DNA of 64,000 nt, taken from contig NC_065884.2 of assembly GCF_932274485.2 (NCBI RefSeq), forward strand, positions 57,288,546 through 57,352,545. The letters are read 5' to 3'. Position 1 is the first letter of the stretch. Each line of letters starts with the position of its first letter. Both the position numbers and the translations under genes were made by a program. Of the stretch, positions 32,746 to 44,470 are shown piece after piece. The notes below the pieces were generated by a model. It was not told where the DNA came from. It did no database searches and saw only the letters and a program-made list of their open reading frames with translations. The stretch is from Patella vulgata (Eukaryota > Mollusca > Gastropoda > Patellidae).

Positions 32746-35027
32746 CCCAACTCTTAGTAAGGCAGTGCATAGATCAGGTGAATTAGGACTGCGTTGAATG
32801 TGATACTAATCAAATTTAATTACATTTATATTCTTGGTGACAGTGTTAATTATTTTATAGATTATTTAAAAAATTAACCACTGCGTAAAGAAGACACTAA
32901 TCTTTTCTCTCTCCACAAGTTCTATTATTATAACAAAAAGAATTTGTTGAAAAAAAAAAATCACTTTTTTGCCTTAAGGCCCAGTCTTTTGTTCCCTTTG
33001 TCTTCAAGAGCAAAAGAAGATTTCAATTGATTTTCATTTACTGGCTGCATATCAATTCTAGAAATATCCTCTTATTACTCAACGGCATGAATTCCTAAAG
33101 GAGATTTGTCTAGACGCTCGTGTGATGGCAGTCTGTTGATAACCTTGTTGCCAGCCATTCTTTTACCCAGAACGATTCCAGGACGTGCCAATCAGTAATT
33201 AAATTAGAATTTCAAATTTAATTATCACTGGGTCGGGTTGTTTTGACCAGTATCCGTCGTTCACAGCTTTCTCCTAGATTCGTGCATAACGTAACAAATG
33301 CCATAATTATTTATATTGTTCACATCATTTGTCTTGTAATAATTGTTTCCGCCATATTAACGAATTACTCGGCACTCACAAATCAGATTAATCTTTCTTG
33401 ATTCACGGATTTTTTTTCTCTTCGCAATTTTCATTCCGTGCTATTTTTGCAGAACCTCTCGGAATAATGATCACAATTTCATTGTGCGTTACACGACCTC
33501 GAAGCAATTAGATTTGTAGCAGGAATAGAACTGGATACTTAACCAGTCATTACCGTGAAACGAAACAAGCAAGTTTTTCATTTTTCTCTCCAGCTATTTT
33601 TCCTCCATTTTCACCCAATGTCGGTAATGTAATTGATTTATTTCATTGTCGCACATTAAACAAAATCAATGAAAAGATTCGATAATTCGCTCCAGATTAT
33701 CAAGAAACGATGTTTGTGACAGCTAGGACAGTGGCATTAGATTAAAGAAAAGTGATATTTCCGCTGAAGAGCTATCCATGAGGGTCCTAAATCTTTTCAT
33801 CACACTGATCAAAGTAAAAGATCTATGAAAGAACTGACCCCAACCACCGTTAATGTCAGTAATTAGTGAGGCTCGTTATTGGGACAAGAAACCATTGTGA
33901 TTCATTTGGCACTCTCGTATAGAATGCTTTTGGTGACGAAAATAATGGCATATCAAAATTTCTGATAAATCAAAGACAAAGCTTTTAAAGGAAAAAAGAA
34001 AATGATTTTTTGTTATTACATCTAACACCTAGTAATAAATCGGATTTGAAATAAAACAGTCACGAATAAAATACTGTTGTTTTATGATACTATTATGTCT
34101 TCGACTCATTGATATTCCCAGATCGCCATAAAATGACTGATCCTTGATTGTGGTCATAGCAGACATTTTCCAGAAACTGTCACCAAAGAAGTATAGAGAA
34201 TGGAATTAGTTTCGAAACAATATATCTGTTTCATTATTCTAAGATTAGTTGCCCCAGGGTACGGATATTGGCGTTATTGCTATTTCTGATTCTAATTCTA
34301 TTTGTTTTGAGAACACCCGTGTTACTTCCTCTCGACACTAGCCAAACTATTTCTGGGCTAACAACAGGTATATTTTCAATTTGATATTTCGTTTGCTGGC
34401 CGTGGTTTAAGAAGTTGGGGGAAACCGAAGTATTCTGTTGGATTAATTTAATTTGCTGTCATTAATCAGCTTTTAATCATACAATCTGATTAAAATACAG
34501 ATCCTATTTCGTTTCATTTTTTATAGTTCAAAATTTCGTTTTATTTGTCTTCACTACACTAAGATCTGGACGAGTTATTATATTACCTGCGTTTTGGTTT
34601 AAGTGAGGGATAAACCAATGAAACGATCTGTGACGACAACTTCTTGGCGTGCCATGCACGGAACTGTGGGCAAACCACTAGAAACGTCAACGCTGATTGA
34701 TTGATCAATGTATGACGTCATAGGGTCAAAAGCCGCTCGTACGACCCCTGACACGACCCTCGAGTACAACTTGTCAGATCTTCATGTAGTGTAGGCCATT
34801 GTAAGTATAAAAAAACGAAACGAAATATAGATCTGTATTTCAATCAAACTGTTAATCATACTAATTTACTAATTGCTCAATATGCATATTAATTTAGATA
34901 TTCTGACAGTTTATTGCCAAGTTATATAAAACGGTTTCAAATAACATCCCATCGTCGTAGATACCAATTCCGTTAAAGCTGACGTTGAACGTTAACAGGA
35001 ACTCTTTAAGTATCAAGCTAATTTTAG

Positions 35028-35358
35028 CCTGGAGGTCGGGTGTTCGATCCCTGCATTGGCCGAGAATGTTCACCTAGATTTCCCGGCGTTGTTTCCCCTT
35101 GTCAGTGATGCAGGATGGAGGGCCTGACAAGGACAGCTGTCTAGTCGTTCGGATGGGACGAAAAACCGAGGTCCCGTGTACACATTGGCGTGCACGTAAA
35201 AGATCCCTTGGCAGTTGGAATTTGATATAAGAGTAGGCCGTAGCGCCGCTGCCCGGGCAAAATTTCCCTCATAGCACACTATATGGTGTATGCCTGTCTT
35301 CATTAGCCCAGGTTAGGAGCAGAACAGTAGGACGTTAACCCCATTTAATTTCATTTCA
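35028..35358 (+). mobile_element. SINE-1 copy
   Basis: From the B-box region GGTCGGGTGTTCGATCCCTG to GGACGTTAACCCCATTTAATT. The A box is missing at the 5' end. Confidence 0.9.
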
Positions 35359-36075
35359 AGCTAATTTATCACGTGGGATTTTCAAACGTTTATTTGAGAA
35401 CAAGTGTAAGTTTTCGAATATACACGGGGAAAATATATTATATTTTTACACTATGCAAAGAACGATTTGAGGTACACTGATTTTTAAAAATATTGCTATA
35501 CTTTTGAAATTAGACCATGCTTTCGTTTCGTTCTTTTTAAAGGTTGCTAACATCTTTAAGTCTGTGTTAAAATGACATGACCTGGTCTCTCATTTAGCCA
35601 ATGAAGAGAGACTTTGTTTTGGATAAGGATGGTATTAATCAATGGCTTAATTCAGACTGACATAGAAAGGTAAAGAACTGGTTTGATGCGTCATAAGAAA
35701 AAGATGAACCAAACAATGAAGTCGGAACAAAATAAAGATGTCACTTTTTTAAGATCCAATTGAGTCTAACGCGTACACTGCAGATCATTATTCATTGATT
35801 CTAATGTAGTATCGCCTGTCTTTGTCCAAGATGGATAGTTTCCTCCCATTTTTAAAAAAAATGATGTGCTCAAACAAAGGATGTGTTTCTACTAAATTTC
35901 CTTTGTAAAATAGCATTTTAGTCCTAAATTTATTCAAATCGCCAAATTCTTACTTATATAGCCATTTAAAACTAACATTGGTTTGTGTTGATTTTAAACC
36001 GCCATATTAGGAAAAAATAAAAAATTTCCAAATCATTTGAACATGATTAGTTACATAATAATAATAATCTTCATA

Positions 36076-36577
36076 TTAAAAGGCGTATGGCTTTGGAACC
36101 TTGAAATATTCAAAAAATGTTCTAACAGCACATATTAATGTAATAAGAATGTATGTAAAGTGATTTATATTCAATTTTGAAAATATATTGTTATTTCTAA
36201 TCAATAATGTTCGGAGAAATACGTCAACACTTCAAATTGTACGGCAGTCGTTTACGCATTAGCGCATTCTACACGTTTTTTAAAATTATTATTTTGTATT
36301 TTGGGAATCGGCCTTTACTAATTACTTCCACATTGTGTTGTAGGATATGTTTTTATTTCTTCATTACAAAATGGCATCCGAAACCATAGGGTACACGACT
36401 CGTGTACTTATTATAAAATGTTAATTGTGTCTTAAATATTGGATATTAGGATCCTATAGTTTCACGTCAAGATAACAACATATATACTGATTGAAATTGA
36501 TCAATATTGAATTCTAATTCGTATTTTTAATTGCGAATATTATGAAAAATATTGAGTTAGAGACTTAGCTCCTTTAA
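36076..36577 (+). mobile_element. MITE-2 copy
   Basis: Right end GACTTAGCTCCTTTAA is intact; the left end is diverged (TTAAAAGGCGTATGGC). A MITE-1 begins only 57 bp further right. Confidence 0.75.
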
Positions 36578-36634
36578 AACATTACGCGTTTTTGACTCTT
36601 GATATATATGTGAACCATTTGGTATGTTGTACCT

Positions 36635-37030
36635 TTAAAGATACATTATGTAAGATTTAGATAAAGAACTAGCCATTCTTGCTATAATAGTTCGAAAGTA
36701 AATGATGTAAAATGAATAATTTGAAAATTTCATTCAAATTACTCTATTGCAAGCGAAGATATTAGCCTTTGAAGGTTTGACAGACGTGTGCAATAATTTC
36801 AACCACCGTACTGGTTGATCGAAGCTAAGTCTCGGTCCTCCATATTTGATTAAATCAAAGTATCGCTGAACCATTCTAATCTATTTAATATCGGAGAAAT
36901 CTGATGCCATCGAGAGTTGATTAAGGCCTGGATCAGTTAATTAATGTCTAATTAATACTTTAGAAAACATTTCAGGCCTAAAGAAAGACCTGCAATAGGC
37001 AGATTTAGCTCTTGCATAATGCATGTTTAA
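36635..37030 (+). mobile_element. MITE-1 copy, young
   Basis: TTAA-flanked, with ends AGATACATTATGTAAGA and TCTTGCATAATGCATGT. Almost identical to the copy at 47130 over its full length, so both moved recently. Confidence 0.9.
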
Positions 37031-38796
37031 TAAAGTAGAACAATTCAAACGAACGGAACTACATGTATCTTTAAAGATATCATGAGTAGTTTCTGCTTGT
37101 AAACACAACAATGAGTCACTTTTAATCTATTAAGTTAAGATACCTCTCAAGATAAAGATTTGTCCACCTAAGAAAAATTCCGCGTTGGGGCGAAAGATAG
37201 AAGAAAGCATTTAAAACGTTTCGATGATTCAAACAGGAACAACTTCATTGACAAGACATGTTTAAGAAGCCAGAGGGCAAATTGGACACTCATTATAAAA
37301 AGAATTCCTGAATCATAGGTTTACTTGGCTGATCAGTTAGCTTTAAGTCAACTGTCTATCTCTCAAAGTAACAGTTCGTACGTGATCATTTCAATTAACT
37401 TATCAACCATTTACATCGTGTTTCTGCTCAATCCAATCATCTTGGAATCATGACTTCTGTTTCCAAGAACAATTTATCTTTACCGTATGTACAATTCAGT
37501 ACTTTGACTGACACGATCAACGTTCGCTTCAGTCAGAAATCTTTTACATGGTTCTTGAAGAAAATGGAGTTTGGCATAAAAAATCTTTGATCATAATTAA
37601 TAAATATTGATACTACATAAAGTACTGGTAAATGTTTTCTTGGAACTTGGTTGATATTTTTATCATAGAAGCACGGAATGGATTATCACAAAAAAGACGA
37701 AGAACTTAAACATACATGCAAAAGTCCAAAGAAAGCAATACATTTGTGAACGTCAAGTATGAATGATAAGAGGAACCATGTGTTCCAAGAAGATTAAGCA
37801 TTTACTACCTCGGCCACAACACCATAATCCACCCCAATTCGCATGCAGTTCTTTTTTAATCTTATGAGTAACAACAAATGTTTTACTGAAAGAAGCTATA
37901 CGCCTATATTAACCGAGACACTATTAGGATTATTGCCGGAACAAGCTATATACGATTTAACGCCTCCGTCAAGAGATTGAGTGGAAGTCGGGTTGTTTTC
38001 TAATTGTGCCTACATGTGTCCACATATGGATACACAATTGATTATATTCACATCCAAACAATGGACCTAACATATTACAATTTTGAATCATCATCCTATA
38101 AAACACAAATGAACTCTACGGAAATTGACTATTTTAATTTGGCCAAAATCAAAGTGGTTAGGTCCTTTTAGATCTTGAACTAAACACATCAGATTACATT
38201 CTTTTAAATATAAAATTCAACAACTGTTAAGTATAATTCAGTGAAACCAAATGTTGATCACAGAAAAAGAAGACAGCTTAAGGGGTCATTGAAACCCTTT
38301 GGTAATTGGTACCTTAAACAATCAAGCTGAATTGCAAACGTCAGTTCAATGCTATTGTCACATGATGCGCATTCCACTTCTATCTTTCACCATAAAGGCA
38401 ATGCAATGACGAGCAAACATGCGCAGTTATTATAACAATTGTTTGAGCTATGCTACTTCCTATTATAGTATATTAATACAGCAAAATCTGTTAGCTATTG
38501 TGACACTACGGGGACAGATGTGACAGTCTAATCAGGACTTTCACGTTGTGTATAAAACTTCAATGATCAATTAACTATGGAACACTATATATAGTCTTAA
38601 AAAAAGTAGGGGATATTCAGAAACAATACAATACTGCGGAAATTCACTTCTGTTTTTATTAGAGGTAATCAGTGTATGTTAATAACAGGCCAATTGCCTA
38701 CACATGAACATAAACAGTTCATATGGGCGGCTTATCTGACGGCCCCATTTCACTCGCAAAGAGATACACTGTCAAAAGTGAAAATGGACGTTTTTG

Positions 38797-39000
38797 ATTT
38801 TAGTCTTCATAATGAGTAATTGCTCCACCAATCCTCAGACATTCAGCAATTCGTCGTGGGATGCTCCTAATCAACCGCCCAATCACAATTTGGGGCAATC
38901 TGACCCACTCCTCTTGCAGTGCCACGGCCAATTCTTGCAGTGTTGTCGGTTGACGTTGACATCGACGAACACGTCTCCAGATCAAATTAAACGTAACACA
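38797..39000 (-). pseudogene. Tc1/mariner transposase C-terminal remnant
   Basis: A plain DNA-transposon relic. The minus-strand frame reads IWRRVRRCQRQPTTLQELA, then VALQEEWVRLPQIVIGRLI and RSIPRRIAECLRIGG, the usual C-terminal tail of Tc1-like transposases (QEEW-R-P, I..SM.RR). Only about 60 residues remain; the DDE catalytic region and inverted ends are missing, so it is dead. Confidence 0.75.
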
Positions 39001-39118
39001 CTAAGGCAAAGTTACGCTAAACATTAAATCTTATGCAAGAACCGATAGGAAAGCAAACATGGATAGGATAAACCAGCACACGACAGTTTTCATCAAACTG
39101 TCAAATTTGACAATGACC

Positions 39119-39146
39119 CCCCCCCCCACACACACACACACACACG
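39119..39146 (+). repeat. C-run and CA microsatellite
   Basis: About ten C followed by about twelve CA repeats. Likely length-polymorphic. Confidence 0.85.
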
Positions 39147-39438
39147 TGCATGGTGCTATTGCGTGTCGCATGTGCACCTCAATGGCTGTTGGGGCGATAA
39201 GTAAGTTCTTCATCTGTGAACATACTCTCAAAGCATGTCAAATGTCCATGACTATGTATCATATCATAACCTGCATAGGTATTTGCATTTCAATAGCCCC
39301 TACTTTTTTTGAAGAGTATATATGAAATACAGGAAACTGCAACATCTATGATAGTACATTATAATATCTACAGTCTGAGTTTAACAAGCCTAGAACTCAG
39401 AGCTAACGGTTAAAACGCTACATGGCGTCTCTATCCCG

Positions 39439-39584
39439 GCCTCTAAGCCGAGGGGGCTATACGTCCCTCTAGGAACGACAATGGTGTGTCTCCTGGGATC
39501 TCTGAATGCTGTCTTTCCTACGTTTTCTGAATAGTGTCTGCTTCCTGGCCTCTAAGCCGAGGCGGCTAAACATTCCTCTAGGAC
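39439..39584 (+). repeat. Pair of 109-bp-spaced direct repeats near a LINE end
   Basis: GGCCTCTAAGCCGAG followed by (G/C)GGCTA and CCTCTAGGA occurs at about 39439 and 39548. The CCGAG..GGCTA wording recalls LINE 3' UTRs, so this may be UTR of another truncated copy next to the LINE at 39640. Confidence 0.5.
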
Positions 39585-39639
39585 CGCTCTGTCTTGTCTA
39601 AAGAAACTTTAAGCCCGCGGAGGCCGGGTGTCCACTTTT

Positions 39640-40148
39640 CTAAAGCATGGGATACCATATTTGGATTACTAGGTTTTGATGTAATTGTCCGATTTTAATC
39701 TACAGGGTATATATTCTCATATTTTCATTTTGAAGCGAGAGTCTCAACCAGAATGTGTTCGCTGTCATGTTCCTTTGACAGTAAAACACATCTTGATTGA
39801 GTGCAAACATCTCAAGTATATTAGATCTAAATACTACCGTTGCCAGTCATTACGTCAGCTATTTGCTCAACCGGAGCTATATGATAAAGTGCTAACATTT
39901 TTAAAAGAGACAAACTTTTATTCTCAATTTTAATTGTATATATTTAATCATGTATATGTAAAAGATTTGTTATATTTATTTTTAATTAATATATTTTCTG
40001 TGATATTTTTTTTTATTTACATATATAAATTCAATCATGTGATATTGTTTTAATTTGTCTCGGTTAGATTCACCATATGTTTGGCGCAATATAGCCCGGT
40101 TGGAGCTGACGAGCCATTAAACAACATTTCATTTCATTTCATTTATTA
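39640..40148 (+). mobile_element. LINE 3' end (I/Nimb-like), 5'-truncated
   Basis: A plain non-LTR element fragment. Its reading frame 39685-39933 ends ORF2: after KRESQPE comes a zinc knuckle CVRCHVPLTVKHILIEC (CX2CX7HX4C), then a helical tail closing FLKETNFYSQF. This layout is typical of the C-terminus of I/Nimb-type LINEs. About 210 bp of 3' UTR follow and end TTAAACAACATTTC plus further ATTTC units at about 40148. The 3' end closely resembles that of SINE-1. Reverse transcriptase and endonuclease are absent; dead on arrival. Confidence 0.75.
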
Positions 40149-42227
40149 GCTCAGATCTCGTTGTCACTAATTGTACTAGCTCACGACTTACATACATTAA
40201 ACAGAGTACTATTTAGAGAACTTAAATAACCTCTACAGTATATATACAGTATTACACTACGTGTTCTTCCCAAATAAATAAAAATGGTATCTGGCTTTCT
40301 AGAAATCACCTGAACAAACGTTACTCATAGCAAACTGCATGCCATATATCCGTTTTCGTTGCTTCCAAAAAGTAAAATCCCATTTCATTTCAATACCTCA
40401 ACGTTAATATCATTTTATAATATCTACCATATCTTATTTTTTTAATGAAATAGGTTGTTCCGCGAAAAGCTAATACGCTTCTCAAAAAAGTAAATAATAA
40501 TACAGCAATTGTCAGCCAACACAACACAACTTGACATTTAAAATCACGAAGAGATAAAGAATTCTTTAGGGAGTAATTTGTTTATTCTGACATTTTTCAA
40601 AGTTCAAGACACAAAAAGCCAGATCGATTACAGATACCTCAAAAGTGAAAAATATGTAATATTTTAATGTAAAGACGTACTATGTAATTTAAAAAAAATC
40701 GCATATTTAAACACTTCATGAAGAATGGGCTAACTATAAGATGGTCAGAATTATTACATAATTATCACAGTAGAAATCAGTAGAAACCATTGCAAACTTA
40801 AAATGGCGAATAAATCGATTTGTGGTTCTAATCTTTGATGCGTATGGCCTAAATTTAAACTTAACGTGGACTTTAATATTATATATTTTAATATGCACAT
40901 TTTAAATTATCGAGTGGTCAAAATATCATCCCATTTGAATGAAACTACGACCAGAACCGAGTATGACGTAATTACAGCCATCTTGGAATTGTGAATTGAT
41001 ATCGAAAATCAAAATAATCAATCGTTGCGCGATTTTTCAAGAAACAAGCATGCCAATTGTCATGCCGATTGCCCTTGCATTGGCGGAACTTTGAACTTTT
41101 TTCAAAAAGCGCCTTCCCCTAGAACGTAGACGTTTACCATTATAACTGAAAACCAGCGGGAGATACGTTGTCTTTCGGCATTAAAAGCAAAGTCAGTGTC
41201 AAACAAACTGACTAAAAACCCTATTTATTATCACAATTAATCCGCTTTGACTGTACACAAAGATGGGATTTTAATTCCTTATTCCGGTAAGTCAACGCAG
41301 GAATCATTAACGAGGCTTTACAAACTGTCATCTTAGCATGATTTCATGATACTCGTCTCCAACAGTACCAAACACTGGGGTCGAGAAAACGACCTCTGTA
41401 CTCCCGAGCGGTTAATTATTGTTTTAACAGCTCTGCGCCTTCGTGTGTCAGAATTCCTTCGTCCAATTATGGAATTTGCTAATTACTCCCCGGTGAACTA
41501 AGACCGATCTCGAAGATCAAGAACTGACATCAGCAATTTTACTCCATTTGCAGAAAAGTTTGAACTCTTGGTATTCACGACAACTTTTATCGAAACACCG
41601 CCTTAAATAAATCTGGTTATTACGAAAACTGGGTAATTGGTACAATCACTCATTTCGCAATTTCCACAGATTAAAAACTTGTTGAGTCAAGATATTCAAG
41701 TGTTGTTGCGATAGCGTCGAACGAGTTTTTAGATCTGGTAGAACTATAGAACTGGTCTCGGTTATCAAACTAAAATATTGTAAGTTACAGAGCCTTAGCA
41801 CAATACGAACATGCAACAAAAAATAGTGAACCATTTGACGTGGTATCACCTGTTCTGGAGAGAGAGTTCATTACAGACGCCCCCACCCCTGACCTCCTGG
41901 GAAGAAGCTCTTGATATACTATCACCAAAGTTTAATTCTAATTCCACAACACGCTAAACACCAGAATAACGAAAAAGCTTCCTTGTTAAGATCTCACCTT
42001 AGACAGGTAAGTATCTACATACTAATTGGACTTATTCAGCAGAGACACTGGGACAGCTTTACAGGCCAATTACCAACTACCGAAGTGATTTCTAATATGG
42101 TGTACGTTTGAGACATTTTAATAGACACTGAAAACTAATAACCAATCTAAACATAGAATAAACCATATTATGAAAGCAACACACACAATTCAAGTGAATC
42201 AAGCGTTTGTATTATGGAGTGATTTTG

Positions 42228-42420
42228 GTGACAGAGTGGCTTAATCCGTTCACTTTAGATCATAAGGTCTGTCATTTAGTCAATGGTGTATATGATAAGG
42301 AGTGACGTTGGGTGCCTAACCTCGTGGGGTTTATGTGGTTTCCTCCTTCTTCTAAAGACTCGTATATTGAAATAAAGATATGCCATATGTTAGTCCCGAT
42401 ACTCTCTCTCTCTCTCTCTT
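42228..42420 (+). mobile_element. SINE-2 copy, diverged
   Basis: A-box-like GAGTGGCTTAATCCG, TAAGGTCTGTCATTTAGTC, CCTCGTGGGGTTT, GGTTTCCTCC, ATTGAAATAAAGAT, TGTTAGTCCCGA and a CT-repeat end occur in the family order. Confidence 0.65.
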
Positions 42421-44330
42421 GCTTCGCTCGATTCATGCCGGATTTTCTGTCTTGACAAAAGCTCACGAATCTCGTTACTGGTTATAGGTTATGTTTTATG
42501 TTCGCAAACTCCAGTTGCAAGAACAACGTGATTTGACCAATATTTTCAAGTCCATTAACGTATGCATGACGTGAATGGAACATGAGACCACCATTACGAG
42601 TTCAGAGGACGGTTGTGTCAAGAACCTTTCATTAAGTGGCTAAATTTAAAAATTACCATTATTACATTTTCTTAAATTATATCTCATTAAAACCCCACGT
42701 CTAGACTACAAGGACACGTGTTTAGCTAAATCTAAGGATCATTGATAACTCGAGATCTATGTGATTGTCACACCGCGTCATTTACATGATCAGATTAAAT
42801 TATTGCTAGTCATATCGATGCGTTAAACCTGCTTTAATCGCAAAGCAAACGATGTCTGCAGATTTGCATGTAGCTTTTGTGAATAATGTGTTTTTTCTGC
42901 TATCAAACTACCCAACTCACGTCCATTTGTCAATATACAGTTGGCGATGGCAAAAAGGTTAACGACACCCATTAGAAGTTTCTATCAGTTTTCCCTCGAT
43001 ATTTTGCAAGTGATGCTTTCTGTCAATACACTTGACACCATACTTGTTGGAGAGCAATTTAGCATGTCACAAATTCACTATTATAATAATTAAAAATTGA
43101 AATTCGGTGCCTTTAGATTCACACGACAAGCAGACAGCCTCCAGTCTGTCGTCTGCCATGACAAGATGGCGCGCTGTTTGAAATGAATTTGGTTTCGTAT
43201 TTCCAGGGAAAAAATCCACTTGAGGCGTCAAATTACGTAATGTTAATGATGTCGAATTCTCAAGACGATTATAAATGCCTTCATCACATATCCAGCTTAC
43301 TGAAACAATTGATCGGATAATTTAAAGCATAAATTAGTCAACTATCCTTACTGCCACGCACGCATGCTGATGTCATCATCAATTACGTCAATCTATTTTA
43401 CAGAAAAGCGTAAAAAAAAACCTTTAAGGGGACGTTCGCTGATTATTGTTTTTCTCTTCGATTTATATAATAAAAGCTTGATAAAGCAACAGACACTTGA
43501 AAAGCATGTCAACGGGTTGGTTACCCTGACCCAGGCCACCGTACCATCATGACGTACGATCTAAACAAAGGATTTGGGAACAAAAGCTAAGCGAATTAGA
43601 TGATGTAAAACGCACAAAGACAATACTTGGGCCAACAAAGAACAAATCAATGTATTTATCTGATGACGCTATGCTGATAACGATAATCATGCGAACCTTG
43701 TTACTTGACTTTTGACATCAAATTGATTACTATGTAAATCAAGAAAAATAATATTTTATTTTATGTTTTAAGCGAGGCATGATCATTATTAAATGATACT
43801 GAACAATGGCAATTAGTCTGGGACAAATAAGTGAATTTCCTAGCGCACAATTGTTAATGGTGGTCAGACCTTTACCACTACCAGACTTTGCAGTAAAATA
43901 ATGTAACAAATAATTACACAGATAAGTGTCAAATTTAAAAATCATTTTCGATATTTCTGAAACATTGATTATTTGGGTGTAATTAGTGGTGGGGTTTATG
44001 CAGAGTATACTCATTCGTTCACAAAAAAAACGATGACACCTCTCATTTATTACTCACATATCTATCACCTTTTCTGAAACAATTTTATATCATTATTTAT
44101 TATCAGTGGCTGGGTATAAATGCATTAACAAAAGTTAATGTGTACGAGGGTGTTTTCACGGTTGGATAATCATTTCTTAAAGATTAACTGTCTGTGAAAC
44201 ACGTCAGTCAATATTAAAGAAATCGGAATCACTAAACTACCATGTGTCAAAAGGTACAAACATGGCCGCACACGTGCATTGCCTTTCAAATCAATATTAT
44301 TGCATTGAATAAACAATACAGTTGTCATAA

Positions 44331-44470
44331 AGAACCACTAAGACGTTCAGGATCGTTCATAAGACAATGAAATGTGCCCGGTGCATTACAAAGACCAAAT
44401 GTGCTGTTATTGAAAACTAAGTTATCACGACAAGTAAAAGGTGTTTTCATAAACATATTATTGTGCATGA
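44331..44470 (-). mobile_element. Fossil Ty3/Gypsy-type reverse transcriptase scrap
   Basis: About 45 codons on the minus strand include FGLCNAPGTF, the hallmark region of Ty3/Gypsy LTR retroelement reverse transcriptase. No LTR, gag or integrase is seen around it. It is an old, broken remnant. Confidence 0.5.
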
